A stretch of DNA of 64,000 bases, from NCBI GenBank assembly GCA_016191115.1, contig JACPPG010000052.1:162810-226809 (forward strand), in the 5' to 3' direction. A program made the translations under genes and the position numbers. Positions within the stretch are counted from its first letter, which is position 1; each line of letters begins with the position of its first letter. Below, piece by piece: positions 37,099-46,678 of the stretch. This DNA is from Planctomycetia bacterium. GTDB lineage: Bacteria > Planctomycetota > Planctomycetia > Pirellulales > JACPPG01. The notes below the pieces were generated by a model. That model ran no database searches, had not been told where the DNA came from, and was given only the letters and a program-made list of their open reading frames with translations.

Positions 37099-37854
37099 AT
37101 GACACGAAAAGGAAGGGACCGTCCCGCGCTTGCTGCCATAACCGTTGGCTGCGCGCTTGCGATGTCCGGCTGCGGGCGCGGCGCGTATGAATCACGGCTG
37201 GAAGGCAATCTGGGCTACCTTCGCGCTGCCGCGCTCTTTTCCGACGTGCACGACGCGGCGACGACGCTTCCCGGCACGCCGGTAACGGTGCGATTGCCCA
37301 AATTCGTCAATAACGAGGCCAAGGCTTACGCGGAGCAAGCTGGCGACGGCGGCGATCCGCTCCGCGTGCAGCCACCGTTTATGAAGCTGCCGGGCCTGCG
37401 CGTCACCTATGAAATTCCCAACGGCGATCCGGCGACGGGGCAACGGGTGCTCGACTATTGCTACCTGGGCGCCGTGCCCGCGGGCGAGGCCGCGGTCGGC
37501 GGCAAGCCGCTCGAGGCCTTTGTGGCGGAGTCTCTGACGGCGGCGTTTCCCAATAGCCCGACCCCGCCCGCATGGTCGGACGTCTCGTGTCCCAACCCCA
37601 ACGGGGTGGCGCGGACGTGGCAAATGATCGGCGCGAGCGGCGGTCAGACGTTTCCCTTTCCGTCTGGGGCGCCAGGTGAAGCGCCCGGCGCGTTTCGTCT
37701 CTACACGGCCGAGATCGAGGGGTGGCGGGTGATCATCGGCTGGCGGTTCCACGACGGCACCTTCAACGAGCGGAAGGTCGAGGACATCGCCAAGGTCGTG
37801 GCGGGGACGGTGACGGTTCCGGCCGCGGACGGCGCGGCCCCAACGGCACAGTGA
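37099..37854 (+). CDS. putative lipoprotein of unknown function
   Basis: 251 residues. The signal peptide ends in a lipobox (CALAMSGCGRG), so Cys at about residue 25 would be lipidated. The mature part contains LGYLRAAALFSDVHDAATTLPGTPVTVRLPKFV and EIEGWRVIIGWRFHDGTFNERKV, with no known domain that I recognise. The ATG at 37099 is chosen over the ORF-track start at 36904, which lies in spacer repeats. TTGACA at 37027 may belong to its promoter, though the matching -10 is weak. Confidence 0.75.
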   Translation: MTRKGRDRPALAAITVGCALAMSGCGRGAYESRLEGNLGYLRAAALFSDVHDAATTLPGTPVTVRLPKFVNNEAKAYAEQAGDGGDPLRVQPPFMKLPGLRVTYEIPNGDPATGQRVLDYCYLGAVPAGEAAVGGKPLEAFVAESLTAAFPNSPTPPAWSDVSCPNPNGVARTWQMIGASGGQTFPFPSGAPGEAPGAFRLYTAEIEGWRVIIGWRFHDGTFNERKVEDIAKVVAGTVTVPAADGAAPTAQ

Positions 37855-37863
37855 CTGCAACGC

Positions 37864-39306
37864 CTACGTCCAAATGTCCGACGTGCAGTCGCCGCCGGGG
37901 TAACGCATCTCGTGCGCCCGGGCCGGGCCGTCGGGCTCGCGGCCAAAATCGACCAGCAACCGGTCGTTCACGTTCATGCCGCCTGCCGGATCGCAATCGA
38001 CCTGCAACAAGAACGAGCCGGTCTTCGCCATATCAGGATAGAACTGGTTGTCCCAACTGCTGAACAACGAGCTGGTGACGTACAGCCGCCGCCCGTCCAG
38101 GCTGAGCTGCAGCATCTGGGGTCCGCCCACCAGCTTGCGGCCGGCGATTTCGTTCCCCTTGCCCAATACGCCGCCGATCCAAAGCTGGCCGGCCAATTTT
38201 GGCTTGGCCGGATCGCTCACGTCGTATTGCCGGATGTCGCCGTGCAGCCAGTTGGAGAAGTACAGGTAGCGGTCGTCCATCGACAGCACGAGGTCCGTGA
38301 TTAGGCCTGGCACCGGGATCGGCCATCCCTTGGCTTCGACCGTGGGCACTTCGATCACCTTGTCGATCTGCCAGCCGCTCTTCTCGTCCTTGTGCCAGTG
38401 CCACATGGTGCTCGATAGGGCCGCGCCGACGAAACCGTGCGAGCTGTCGGGGTTGTGATGGAAGCGGACCTCGAGCGGGATCCGCCCCTGGTCCCCCAGG
38501 TCGACTGTCTTTTCGATGCGGCGGTTCTTCCAGTCCCAGAAATGGACCTGCGAGCCGTACTTGCCCGCCCCCACGTCGTCGAGCTTGAAGCCCTCGTAGT
38601 ACGTCTTGGGCGCCGACCATTCGCTCGACACCATCACGTTGTGCCGCGGCTGGTACCAGAAGTCGTAGTTGAACTTCATCGCCGCGGCGTCGCGCTCCCA
38701 GTGGCCGACGATGTCGAAGCGGTCGTCGAGCACGAGAAAGCCGCCGGGCCCGTTGCCGTCGGCGTCCCCCAGCATCGAGATCATGATCCCGCCGTCCGGC
38801 GTGCAGTGCACGGTGTGCGGCGCGCTCAAGTTGGCCTTCGCCTTCACGACCTCCGGCTCGATCGCTTTGTAGTGCTTGGGCTTTCGCGGGTCGGCCATGT
38901 CGACGATATAGATGCGGCTCGATCGCTGGCCGGGGATCACCAGGTAACGGCGCGACATGCCCGGCTCGGCATGGCACGAGCTGCAGGCGTTCCAGCCGAA
39001 ATGATGCAGCTCATCGCCGACGTGCGTCATCGGCAAGCGATGGATCACCTTCCCATAGGTCGGCGAAGCCGGGTCGACGTCGATCGTGGCCAGATAGTCG
39101 GGCTTCTTCGTGTCGGTGCCGACGTACAGGCCGATCGTGTAGAGCAGCTTCTCGCGCGGGGCGCGAATCGCCTCTTGCGGCGAGGCATAGCCGGGCCCGC
39201 AGGCGGCCGCCTCGGAACCGGCCCCTGACTTCTTCGGCTCGTCGGCCAACAATCGCGGCGCCAGGCCGGCGGCGGCCGTGGCCAATAGAAAATCTCGACG
39301 GTGCAT
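37864..39306 (-). CDS. selenium-binding protein SBP56 family, Tat-exported
   Basis: 480 residues. The N-terminal HRRDFLLATAAAGLAPRLLA is a twin-arginine signal. The body is the seven-bladed propeller of the SBP56/methanethiol oxidase family: HHFGWNACSSCHAEPGMSRRYLVIPG with the conserved cysteines, SAPHTVHCTPDGGIMIS, MVSSEWSAPKTYYEGF, and the C-terminal AHEMRYPGGDCTSDIW. Family members oxidise methanethiol to formaldehyde, hydrogen peroxide and hydrogen sulfide. A TATAAT box on the minus strand (39358-39353) lies about 45 bp upstream. It converges on the lipoprotein gene. Confidence 0.93.
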   Translation of the reverse strand: MHRRDFLLATAAAGLAPRLLADEPKKSGAGSEAAACGPGYASPQEAIRAPREKLLYTIGLYVGTDTKKPDYLATIDVDPASPTYGKVIHRLPMTHVGDELHHFGWNACSSCHAEPGMSRRYLVIPGQRSSRIYIVDMADPRKPKHYKAIEPEVVKAKANLSAPHTVHCTPDGGIMISMLGDADGNGPGGFLVLDDRFDIVGHWERDAAAMKFNYDFWYQPRHNVMVSSEWSAPKTYYEGFKLDDVGAGKYGSQVHFWDWKNRRIEKTVDLGDQGRIPLEVRFHHNPDSSHGFVGAALSSTMWHWHKDEKSGWQIDKVIEVPTVEAKGWPIPVPGLITDLVLSMDDRYLYFSNWLHGDIRQYDVSDPAKPKLAGQLWIGGVLGKGNEIAGRKLVGGPQMLQLSLDGRRLYVTSSLFSSWDNQFYPDMAKTGSFLLQVDCDPAGGMNVNDRLLVDFGREPDGPARAHEMRYPGGDCTSDIWT

Positions 39307-39565
39307 CGGAAGGTTCCTCCGTAGCGAATCGGCAATGCGTGGCGACGGCCGGATTATACCCCGATGCCGTAGGGTGCTCTATGAGCACCACATCATGCGG
39401 GCGCCATGGCCACGGAAGGTACCCTGACGTGGCCATGCCGGCGCGCAAATCCGCATGTCCACGGCAAGCGTAGCATGGCACCCCGGCGCCGGTGCACACA
39501 GTGCACCCTACTGCTCTTCCTACTTCCTGCTGCCGGCCGCCTGCTGCCCGCTGTATGATGCCCCC

Positions 39566-40246
39566 ATGTGCGGTCGCTTCACGATTCGCGCGCCGGCCAG
39601 CGTTCTGGCGCGTCAATTCGGCCTGGTGCAGCTCGACGCCTTCGAGCCGCGGTACAACGTGGCCCCGTCGCAGTTGGTGCCGGTCGTGCGCGCAAGCGTG
39701 GACGCCCGGAGGGAACTCGCATGGCTCAAATGGGGGCTCGTGCCCGAATGGGCCGATGACCCGGCGATCGGCAACCGGATGATCAACGCCCGGGCAGAGA
39801 CCGTGGCGACCAAACCCGCCTTCCGCGACGCGACCGAGAAGCGGCGGTGCCTGGTCGTGGCCGACGGCTTCTACGAGTGGGAAGGGGGCGGCCGCGCGAA
39901 GCAGCCGTTTTTCATTCACCTCAAGGACGACGCGCCGTTCGCGTTCGCCGGCCTGTGGGACCGGTGGACCAGGCGTGGCGACCCGCTCGAGTCGTGTACG
40001 ATCGTCACGACGGACGCCAACGACGTGCTAAGGCCCTTGCACGACCGCATGCCGGTCATCCTGCCGCCGGAGCACTACGCCCAGTGGCTCGACCCAGGCC
40101 CGCAAGACTTCAAATCGTTGGAAGATTTACTAAGACCGTTCCCCAGCGAGGCAATAGTGGTCGAGCCGGTGAGCCGGTACGTAAACAACGCGACGCACGA
40201 AGGCGCCCAGTGCATCGCCCCACCCGACGCCCCGACGCTGTTTTGA
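39566..40246 (+). CDS. SOS response-associated peptidase (YedK/HMCES family)
   Basis: 226 residues beginning MCGRFTIR, so Cys2 becomes the N-terminal nucleophile after removal of Met, as the family requires. Other conserved residues are the Asn of RYNVAPSQ, NARAET, the GFYEWE block and the His of LHDRMPVIL. These proteins form a covalent thiazolidine crosslink with abasic sites in single-stranded DNA and protect them. The ATG at 39566 is fixed by Cys2; the ORF-track start at 39455 is too early. Confidence 0.96.
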   Translation: MCGRFTIRAPASVLARQFGLVQLDAFEPRYNVAPSQLVPVVRASVDARRELAWLKWGLVPEWADDPAIGNRMINARAETVATKPAFRDATEKRRCLVVADGFYEWEGGGRAKQPFFIHLKDDAPFAFAGLWDRWTRRGDPLESCTIVTTDANDVLRPLHDRMPVILPPEHYAQWLDPGPQDFKSLEDLLRPFPSEAIVVEPVSRYVNNATHEGAQCIAPPDAPTLF

Positions 40247-40402
40247 GCCGTCCGCTCCTCGCCCCTCGTGAGGTGGTTGTTTCGCCTGGGCCAAGTTGAC
40301 GCGAAAATGCCGTGGCGAGAGAAATCGACTACAATTTGCCATGACCAGAATGTGGGCCCCATTTTTGCTGACTCCCTACCCCAACGCCGAGTGAATTCCA
40401 TC

Positions 40403-41734
40403 ATGCGCACGACGCTATTGCTCGCCCTGGTTTCTTTCCTGCCCGGTGCCGCGCTGGCCGCCGACTTCGAACAGGAGAAACTCCACAATTGGCATCAATG
40501 GCGCGGTCCGCTGGCCAATGGTTTCGCGCCCGAGGCCGATCCTCCGACGACCTGGGGCGCGGATGCGAACGTCAAATGGAAAGTCGCCGTTGCCGGCCAG
40601 GGGGAGTCGACGCCGATCGTGTGGCAGAACCGCATCTTCGTCACGACCGCGGTCGAAACCGACCGCGAGGAAGAGAAACCACCCGCCGAAATCGCGGAAG
40701 CGCCTGGCGGCAACCCCTTCCGGATCGAGCGCCCCACCCACTACTACCAGTTCGTGGTGCAGTGCCACGACCGGGCCACCGGCAACCGCTTGTGGCAAAA
40801 GGTCGTCGCCGAGGCCGTGCCCCACGAAGGACATCACCTAGACCACGGCTACGCCTCGCCGTCGCCGGTAACCGACGGGCAATTCGTGTACGCCTCGTTC
40901 GGTTCGCGCGGCATTTACTGTTTTGACGTGGCCGGCAAGCTCCAATGGGACCGCGACCTGGGCGACCTGCACATGTATCGCTTCTTCGGCGAAGCCACGT
41001 CGCCCGTGCTTGAGGGCGACACGCTCTTGGTGAATTGGGATCACGAGGGGGACTCGTTCCTTTATGCGCTTGACGCCCGGAGCGGCAAGACCCGCTGGCA
41101 GACGCCGCGCGAGCCAGGCTCGTCGTGGTCGACGCCGCTGGTGGTCGACTTCGGCTCGCGGAAGCAAGTCGTCGTCAACTCGAACAAGAAAGCCCGCGGT
41201 TACGACTTTGCCACGGGCGACGTGTTGTGGGAGTGCGGCGGGCAAACGCGGGCGATTATTCCCTGTCCTGTGACGTACGACGGCAAGGTTTTTTTGATGA
41301 GCGGCTATCCGGAAAGCGCGCTGTTTGCCGTGCCGCTTGATTCGAAAGGGGACATCACCGGCACCGACAAGATTGCCTGGTCTCGCACGAGCGACACGCC
41401 CTATTGCCCGTCGCCAGTCCTGGTCGGAGGGAATCTGTGGTTCAACAAGTCGAATAGCTCGGTGCTGACTTGCCTTGAGGCAAAGACCGGCAAGGCAATC
41501 ATCGAAAAGAAGCGCCTGCCCGACATTCGCAACGTCTACGCTTCACCCGTGGCTGTCCAAGGCCGGATCTATTTCACTGACCGCGATGGCACGACGTTGG
41601 TCCTGGCCGACGCGTCCGAGGTCAAGGTCCTGGCCACAAATAAGCTCGACGCCCCGATCGACGCCTCGCCCGCCCTGGTCGGCAAACAGTTTATTGTCCG
41701 AAGCAAGACGCACTTGTATTGCATCGGAGAATAG
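40403..41734 (+). CDS. exported PQQ-binding-like beta-propeller protein
   Basis: 443 residues with a clear signal peptide (RTTLLLALVSFLPGAALAAD). The mature protein begins with WHQWRGPLANGFAPEADPPTTW, typical of planctomycete PQQ-like propellers. It continues with repeated blades such as LYALDARSGKTRWQTP and GYDFATGDVLWECGGQ. No PQQ ligands can be assigned with confidence, and such proteins are often annotated as outer membrane protein assembly factor BamB-like. Periplasmic location is likely; the ligand is unknown. Confidence 0.9.
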   Translation: MRTTLLLALVSFLPGAALAADFEQEKLHNWHQWRGPLANGFAPEADPPTTWGADANVKWKVAVAGQGESTPIVWQNRIFVTTAVETDREEEKPPAEIAEAPGGNPFRIERPTHYYQFVVQCHDRATGNRLWQKVVAEAVPHEGHHLDHGYASPSPVTDGQFVYASFGSRGIYCFDVAGKLQWDRDLGDLHMYRFFGEATSPVLEGDTLLVNWDHEGDSFLYALDARSGKTRWQTPREPGSSWSTPLVVDFGSRKQVVVNSNKKARGYDFATGDVLWECGGQTRAIIPCPVTYDGKVFLMSGYPESALFAVPLDSKGDITGTDKIAWSRTSDTPYCPSPVLVGGNLWFNKSNSSVLTCLEAKTGKAIIEKKRLPDIRNVYASPVAVQGRIYFTDRDGTTLVLADASEVKVLATNKLDAPIDASPALVGKQFIVRSKTHLYCIGE

Positions 41735-41837
41735 ATGAGTTCCCACTGGGGCGAGTTCGGACAAGAAAAGGGGTCGGCCGATCAGGCTGGTCTGATCGGA
41801 GGACAAGCGTAGGCAGAGGGGGCAGAGGGCAGTTTGC

Positions 41838-43136
41838 TTATTCCGCGGCGGGGATCGATTCGCCGCGCACGAGGTCGTCGAACGACTGTCGCTTGCGGAC
41901 CAGATGAGCCTGGCCACCGGAAATGAGCACTTCGGCCGCCATCGGCTTTGAATTGTAGTTCGAGCTCATCACCGCGCCGTATGCGCCGGCGTTCTCGATC
42001 ACCAAGAGTTCGCCCACCGCCGCCGCGGGCAACGATCGCGTGCACACAAAGCCGCCGTCGGTCTGCGTGAAGATGTCCCCCGACTCGCACAAGGGTCCGC
42101 CCACCACGACTTCCGATTGCGTCCGGCCGGCGCCGTCGCCGGCGCGCGGAACGATCGACATCGGATGGTAGGCGCCGTACAGGATCGGGCGCGCGAGGTT
42201 GTTGAAGCCGGCGTCCAGCAGATAGAACGTGTTGGTGCCCATCCGTTTCACCGCGCGGAGCTCGCTCACCAGGTAGCCGCTCTCGGCGACCAGGTAGCGG
42301 CCGGGCTCGATCTCCAAGCGCAGCGGGTGGCCGAAGGCGGCCTCGAGCCGCTTGCGCGAAGCGTCCCACAGCCGGTAGTACTCACCGAGATCGACGTACG
42401 ACTCGCCGGGTCGATAGGGAACCGGCAGCCCGCCCCCGGCGCTGATCAGTTGGAGCGTTCGGCCGGCCACGAGCGCGAGTTTTTCCATCGCGCCGCACAC
42501 TTGCGACAAGTGCTCCATGTCCGCGCCCGAGCCGATGTGCAAGTGCAGGCCGGTGACGACCAGACCGTGGTGATCGGCCCGGCGCAGGCAATCGTCCAAT
42601 TGTTCGTGCCAGATGCCATGCTTCGATTGCTCGCCGCCAGTGTTCGTTTTGCGGCTATGCCCGTGACCGAAACCGGGGTTGATCCGCAGCGTGATGGCGC
42701 TACCGGGCGCACGCTCGCCGAGCTGATCGATCATGTCGGGCGAGCCGCAGTTGACGTGCAGCCCGAGCGACAAGACCAGGTCAAGCGATTCGCGGTCGAA
42801 GATGTCGGCCGTGTAGACCACGGGTGGCGGGTCGCCCTGCTCCTTGTAGCCGGCGGCCAAGGCACGGCGCACTTCGCCGGCGCTGACGGCTTCGACCAGC
42901 ACGCCCTGGCGCCGCATGAGATCGAGAATCGCCAGGCTCGAATTGGCCTTCTGCGCGTAGCGAATCTGATCGAAGGAGCGCAAATCGCCGATCCGCTCGC
43001 GGATTTTCGCGGCATCGTAGACGTAAAGGGGCGTGCCGAACTGCTCGGCCAGCTCGTTGACCGAAAGGCCGGCGATCTCGGTCCGAAGGACGGGAAAGGC
43101 GTCGGCCGGGGCGGTGAGCGTCGGGGGAGAGGGCAT
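41838..43136 (-). CDS. lysA: diaminopimelate decarboxylase
   Basis: 432 residues, fold type III PLP enzyme. The PLP lysine lies in YAQKAN (Lys63). HLHIGSG, SAGGGLPVPY, EIEPGRYLVAESG and the substrate-site motif GGPLCESGD follow in the expected order, and YGAVMSSNYNSKP closes the C-terminal domain. It converts meso-diaminopimelate to lysine as the last step of the pathway. It stands alone, convergent with the propeller gene. Confidence 0.95.
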   Translation of the reverse strand: MPSPPTLTAPADAFPVLRTEIAGLSVNELAEQFGTPLYVYDAAKIRERIGDLRSFDQIRYAQKANSSLAILDLMRRQGVLVEAVSAGEVRRALAAGYKEQGDPPPVVYTADIFDRESLDLVLSLGLHVNCGSPDMIDQLGERAPGSAITLRINPGFGHGHSRKTNTGGEQSKHGIWHEQLDDCLRRADHHGLVVTGLHLHIGSGADMEHLSQVCGAMEKLALVAGRTLQLISAGGGLPVPYRPGESYVDLGEYYRLWDASRKRLEAAFGHPLRLEIEPGRYLVAESGYLVSELRAVKRMGTNTFYLLDAGFNNLARPILYGAYHPMSIVPRAGDGAGRTQSEVVVGGPLCESGDIFTQTDGGFVCTRSLPAAAVGELLVIENAGAYGAVMSSNYNSKPMAAEVLISGGQAHLVRKRQSFDDLVRGESIPAAE

Positions 43137-43480
43137 CGAACGGTCGGCTCTCTATGCGGGGATACGGCAGCTTGCGGAAGGCTGGCAGGCGGGGCTCGCC
43201 TGGGCGCGATGATACTGGCAAGTATATCAGCGGCGGCGCACGTCGGACACCGGCCGCGAACGGACGGTTCGCGTGACTATGCTGAAGTTTCGCGAAAGAA
43301 CGCGGCCCGCCCTTTCGGTCGATTTGGCCACCAACCTCTTCGGTCAAGTCGGAACCATCGATTTGTCGATTTTGCTGGCGGCGGCCCGATTTGCCCTGGC
43401 CGCGTACACCGGGCTAGACTGCCCAGGAGCCCGGTTCTGCAACTAGGTTAGATAGAATCCTCGACAAGGACGACCGAACC
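43137..43480. other. gene-free spacer between lysA and the small helical protein
   Basis: 344 bp between divergently oriented genes. Large ORFs crossing it (for example the 444-residue ORF on the plus strand) are antisense shadows of lysA. A possible promoter for the rightward gene lies at 43391-43420; nothing else is recognised. Confidence 0.45.
43391..43420 (+). promoter_or_regulatory. possible promoter of the 86-residue protein gene
   Basis: TTGCCC (43391-43396) and TAGACT (43415-43420) are 18 bp apart, 61 bp before the start codon. A second TAGAAT lies at 43453-43458 without a good -35. This is a weak prediction. Confidence 0.3.
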
Positions 43481-43741
43481 ATGGCCGAGCGCACGAAGTA
43501 CCAGCAGAACATCATCAAGAACTATTACCAGAACCAGGATGCGATCCTCATGCAGCGACTGGGGGAGCAGGTGACCGAGCTCTATCTAGCCGCGGGCAAG
43601 GCGCGCGAAAAACTGTGGAAGAAGGTCGCGACCACGCTTGAGAAGCTCAAGATCGCGCAGTCACGGATCGACCACCTGGTGAAAACCGACAATCCGGCCC
43701 TGCTGGCGAAGCTGGTCGAAGAGCTGCTGGCAAAGCGTTAG
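43481..43741 (+). CDS. small helical hypothetical protein
   Basis: 86 residues, lysine-rich and almost entirely helical. It starts MAERTKYQQNIIKNYYQNQDAILMQRLGEQ, and the middle part (LEKLKIAQSRIDHLV) can form a coiled coil. I do not recognise a characterised family; similar short proteins are common in planctomycetes. ACAAGGAC precedes the ATG. It lies 145 bp before the ABC transporter operon on the same strand. Confidence 0.78.
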   Translation: MAERTKYQQNIIKNYYQNQDAILMQRLGEQVTELYLAAGKAREKLWKKVATTLEKLKIAQSRIDHLVKTDNPALLAKLVEELLAKR

Positions 43742-43885
43742 CCGCCGGACGCGGCCGGCCCGTAGGCCCCTCATCGCCGCCCCACGGCGTGGTACAATGT
43801 TGGCCTTCGGGCGGCGAATGACACACGCGCCACCGCGCGTACGGCACAAGCGCCCCCTCCGGAACGGTCCCCGGCTGACGCCGCC

Positions 43886-44854
43886 ATGCACCTGGTCGAC
43901 ATTCAAAATCTCAGCCGCAACTACGGACACGTGCGGGCGCTGGTGGACGTCAGCTTCACGCTCGAGCAGGGCACGATCGGCCTGGTCGGCAACAACGGCG
44001 CCGGCAAGTCCACGCTGCTCAAGGTGCTTTTGGGCTTGCTCAAGCCCGATGCCGGCGGAGGCACCATCCTCGGCTGCGACATCCGGCACGCCACCCGCGA
44101 GCTGCGCGGCCGCGTCGGCTACATGCCCGAGACGGCCGCCACGGTGCCGGTGCTCAAGGGGGTGGAGTTCGTGACGCTGGCCGGCGACCTGTACGGCATG
44201 CCCCACCGCGACGCACGGCGGCGGGCCCACGAGGTGTTGAACTACGTCGGGCTGGGCGAGCTGCGCTACCGGCGGCTCGAGGAGTATTCGACCGGCAACG
44301 TGCAGCGGTTGAAGCTGGCCGCGGCCCTGGTTCACGATCCGCAACTTTTGCTCCTCGACGAGCCGACCAACGGTCTGGATCCGGAGGGCCGGCAGTCGAT
44401 GCTCGATCTGATCCACGATCTGATCACCGAGACCGGCAAGAGCGTCATCCTGTGTACGCATCTTTTGCCGGACGTCGAACGCCTGTGCCAGCAGATCGTG
44501 GTGTTGCATCGCGGCACCGTGATCCGCGCCGGCGCGATGGCCGCGCTGCGGCACGCCGTCGGCAATCGCTTCGAGATCGGCTGGCAGGGACCGGGCGAGG
44601 GCTACGTGGCGGCCTTGCGCGCGGCGGGCGTCGAAGTCTCGCTCAATTCGCATCCCGACCGCGCGACGGTGCAAACGCCGGCCGGGTGGAACAATAGCCA
44701 GTTCTTCGCCCTGGCGCGCGAGCGCGATTGCGTGCTCACGCAACTCAAGCCCGACGAGGAGGACCTCGAACGGCTTTTCTTCCGCGTCACCGAGGAGAAG
44801 GGACCGGCCCCCACGTCGGCGTTGCCCGGCGAGGAGCTAAAGCATGGGCATTAA
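43886..44854 (+). CDS. ABC transporter ATP-binding protein (first)
   Basis: 322 residues: an ABC ATPase domain (about 1-215) plus a C-terminal extension. Walker A is GNNGAGKST, Walker B LLLLDEPTNGLDPEG, and the switch histidine is in CTHLLPDVE. The signature motif reads YSTGNVQR, a departure from LSGGQ that keeps only part of the consensus. It is the first gene of a four-gene operon and overlaps the permease gene by 11 bp. It probably powers export together with the following permease. Confidence 0.93.
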   Translation: MHLVDIQNLSRNYGHVRALVDVSFTLEQGTIGLVGNNGAGKSTLLKVLLGLLKPDAGGGTILGCDIRHATRELRGRVGYMPETAATVPVLKGVEFVTLAGDLYGMPHRDARRRAHEVLNYVGLGELRYRRLEEYSTGNVQRLKLAAALVHDPQLLLLDEPTNGLDPEGRQSMLDLIHDLITETGKSVILCTHLLPDVERLCQQIVVLHRGTVIRAGAMAALRHAVGNRFEIGWQGPGEGYVAALRAAGVEVSLNSHPDRATVQTPAGWNNSQFFALARERDCVLTQLKPDEEDLERLFFRVTEEKGPAPTSALPGEELKHGH

Positions 44855-45734
44855 CAACGCGCACTACTACGGGTGGCAGGGAAAGCTGCACTCGCCGTGG
44901 ATCTCGACGTTGTCGATCGTGCGCGTGGCGCTCTTGCAGGTGTTTCGCCGCAAATCGTACTGGGTCGTCATCGGGCTGGGGGTTTTCCAGTTCCTGAGCT
45001 TTTGGATCGTGATCTACGCGATCACGCAGGCCCGGCTGCCGGCCAACGCGCAGCGGGACTTGTACGAGGTGTTCGGCTTCAGCCCCAGCCCCGAGCCGGG
45101 CGAGGAAAACGGCTACATCGCCTTCATGCAGCAGCAGAGCGTGGTGGTGATGATCCTGTTGGCGTTTTCCGGCAGTCTGCTCGTGGGCTCGGACTTCCGC
45201 ATGAAGTCGCTGCCGTTTTACTTGTCGCGGCGGATCGACCGGCGGCACTACATCGTCGGCAAACTCCTGGCCGTGAGTGCCATCGTTTCGCTGTTGACGA
45301 CCGTACCGGCGCTACTCTTGTTTCTCGAGTACGGCATGTTCACGCCGTCGGTCGGCTATTGGCGGGAAAACTGGGGCATTGCCGTTTCCGTGCTGGCCTA
45401 TGGCGCGGTGCTGTGCGCCGTGTTGAGCATCCTGATCGTCACGCTATCGGCCTACTTGCAGCGGGTGGCCCCGATCGCCATCACCTGGTCGAGCCTGTTC
45501 GTCTTGCTCATTCGCCTGGCTTCCTATTTGCAGGATGCCACGGATAACAACTACTGGTACTTGCTCGACCCATGGCGCGACATGCGGCTGGTGGGCAAGC
45601 TGTGCTTCGGCGTGTTTCTGGAACAGGAAGAGCACGACATCGCGGCGTGGGCGGCCGTGATCCTGGCGGGCGTTTGCGCCGTGTGCCTCGTGCTACTGGT
45701 GCGCCGCGTGCGGGCCGTCGACATCGTGGAATGA
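44844..45734 (+). CDS. ABC-2 type permease (first)
   Basis: 296 residues with about six transmembrane segments, beginning after a 30-residue cytoplasmic N-terminus (SYWVVIGLGVFQFLSFWIVIYAI). The large loop FGFSPSPEPGEENGY follows segment 1, and RMKSLPFYLSRRIDRRHYIVGKLLAV is the typical cytoplasmic coupling region of ABC-2 permeases. The substrate is unknown. The gene overlaps both neighbours, so it is translated as part of the operon. Confidence 0.88.
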   Translation: MGINNAHYYGWQGKLHSPWISTLSIVRVALLQVFRRKSYWVVIGLGVFQFLSFWIVIYAITQARLPANAQRDLYEVFGFSPSPEPGEENGYIAFMQQQSVVVMILLAFSGSLLVGSDFRMKSLPFYLSRRIDRRHYIVGKLLAVSAIVSLLTTVPALLLFLEYGMFTPSVGYWRENWGIAVSVLAYGAVLCAVLSILIVTLSAYLQRVAPIAITWSSLFVLLIRLASYLQDATDNNYWYLLDPWRDMRLVGKLCFGVFLEQEEHDIAAWAAVILAGVCAVCLVLLVRRVRAVDIVE

Positions 45735-45760
45735 TCCATCGCCGGCGAGCGGGACCATCT

Positions 45761-46678
45761 ATGTTCCTCACCTTCGACCACGTGACCAAGTTCTACGGCC
45801 CGGTCATTGGCGTCAACAACGTCAGTTGCCGCATCGGGCCGGGCATTACCGGCCTGTTCGGCGCCAACGGCGCCGGCAAGTCGACGTTGATGAAGCTGGC
45901 CAGCGGCCAACTCCGCCCCAGCCAGGGCACGGTCGCCGTGGGAGATCGCCGCGCGTGGAGCACCGAGGCCAAGCGGCACTTCGGCTACAGCCCCGACATC
46001 AACAGCTTCTACGAGGAGATGACCGGCCGCGAGTTCATCTACGTCATGGCGCGGCTCTACGGTCTCGCGAAGGCCGACGCGCGCGCCAGGACCGAGGAAG
46101 TGCTGCGGGAAGTCGGCATGATCGACCGCGCGGGGCGCCGCCTGGCCGGATGCAGCCACGGCATGCGGCAGCGCGTGAAGCTGGGGCAGGCCCTGATCAA
46201 CGACCCGCCGATCCTGCTCTTGGACGAGCCCCTGAGCGGCATCGATCCGGGCGGGCGGCGCGAGATCAGCCGGCTGCTCTTGGAACAAGGCGAAAAGGGC
46301 AAGACGATCTTGATCTCCAGCCACATCCTGGTGGAAACCGAGAATCTGGCCGACAGCGTCCTCATTATCGCCCGCGGGCGGATCGTCGCTTCGGGCACGC
46401 TTGTGGAAATCCGCGCGCTGCTGGAGGATCGGCCGCTGACGGTTGAGATCGTCTCGGACGACGCACGGCAACTGGCGGCGCTGTTGGTCGCCGAGCCAGA
46501 CGTGCGCGGCATCGAGCTACGGCCCGACAGCTTGTTGATTCGGACGCGCAACCCTGGGCGGTTTTTCAGCCGCTTCAATGACGTAGTGGCCAGCAACCAG
46601 GTGTCGGTCGTCAAACTGCAGACCCTCGACGGTGGGGCCGACGCGGTGTTCAACTACCTGCAGCAGGGGCCACGATGA
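45761..46678 (+). CDS. ABC transporter ATP-binding protein (second)
   Basis: 305 residues. Walker A GANGAGKST, signature CSHGMRQRVKLGQAL (again not LSGGQ), Walker B ILLLDEPLSGIDPGG and the switch His in ISSHILVE are present. A C-terminal domain of about 90 residues follows. The start is either the ATG at 45761 after GAGCGGGA or an ATG at 45731 that overlaps the permease stop as ATGA and adds ten residues. It pairs with the downstream permease. Confidence 0.92.
   Translation: MFLTFDHVTKFYGPVIGVNNVSCRIGPGITGLFGANGAGKSTLMKLASGQLRPSQGTVAVGDRRAWSTEAKRHFGYSPDINSFYEEMTGREFIYVMARLYGLAKADARARTEEVLREVGMIDRAGRRLAGCSHGMRQRVKLGQALINDPPILLLDEPLSGIDPGGRREISRLLLEQGEKGKTILISSHILVETENLADSVLIIARGRIVASGTLVEIRALLEDRPLTVEIVSDDARQLAALLVAEPDVRGIELRPDSLLIRTRNPGRFFSRFNDVVASNQVSVVKLQTLDGGADAVFNYLQQGPR

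Noticed and set aside
42117-43451. 444-residue ORF on the plus strand
   Set aside because: Antisense to lysA; the lysA product is unmistakable.
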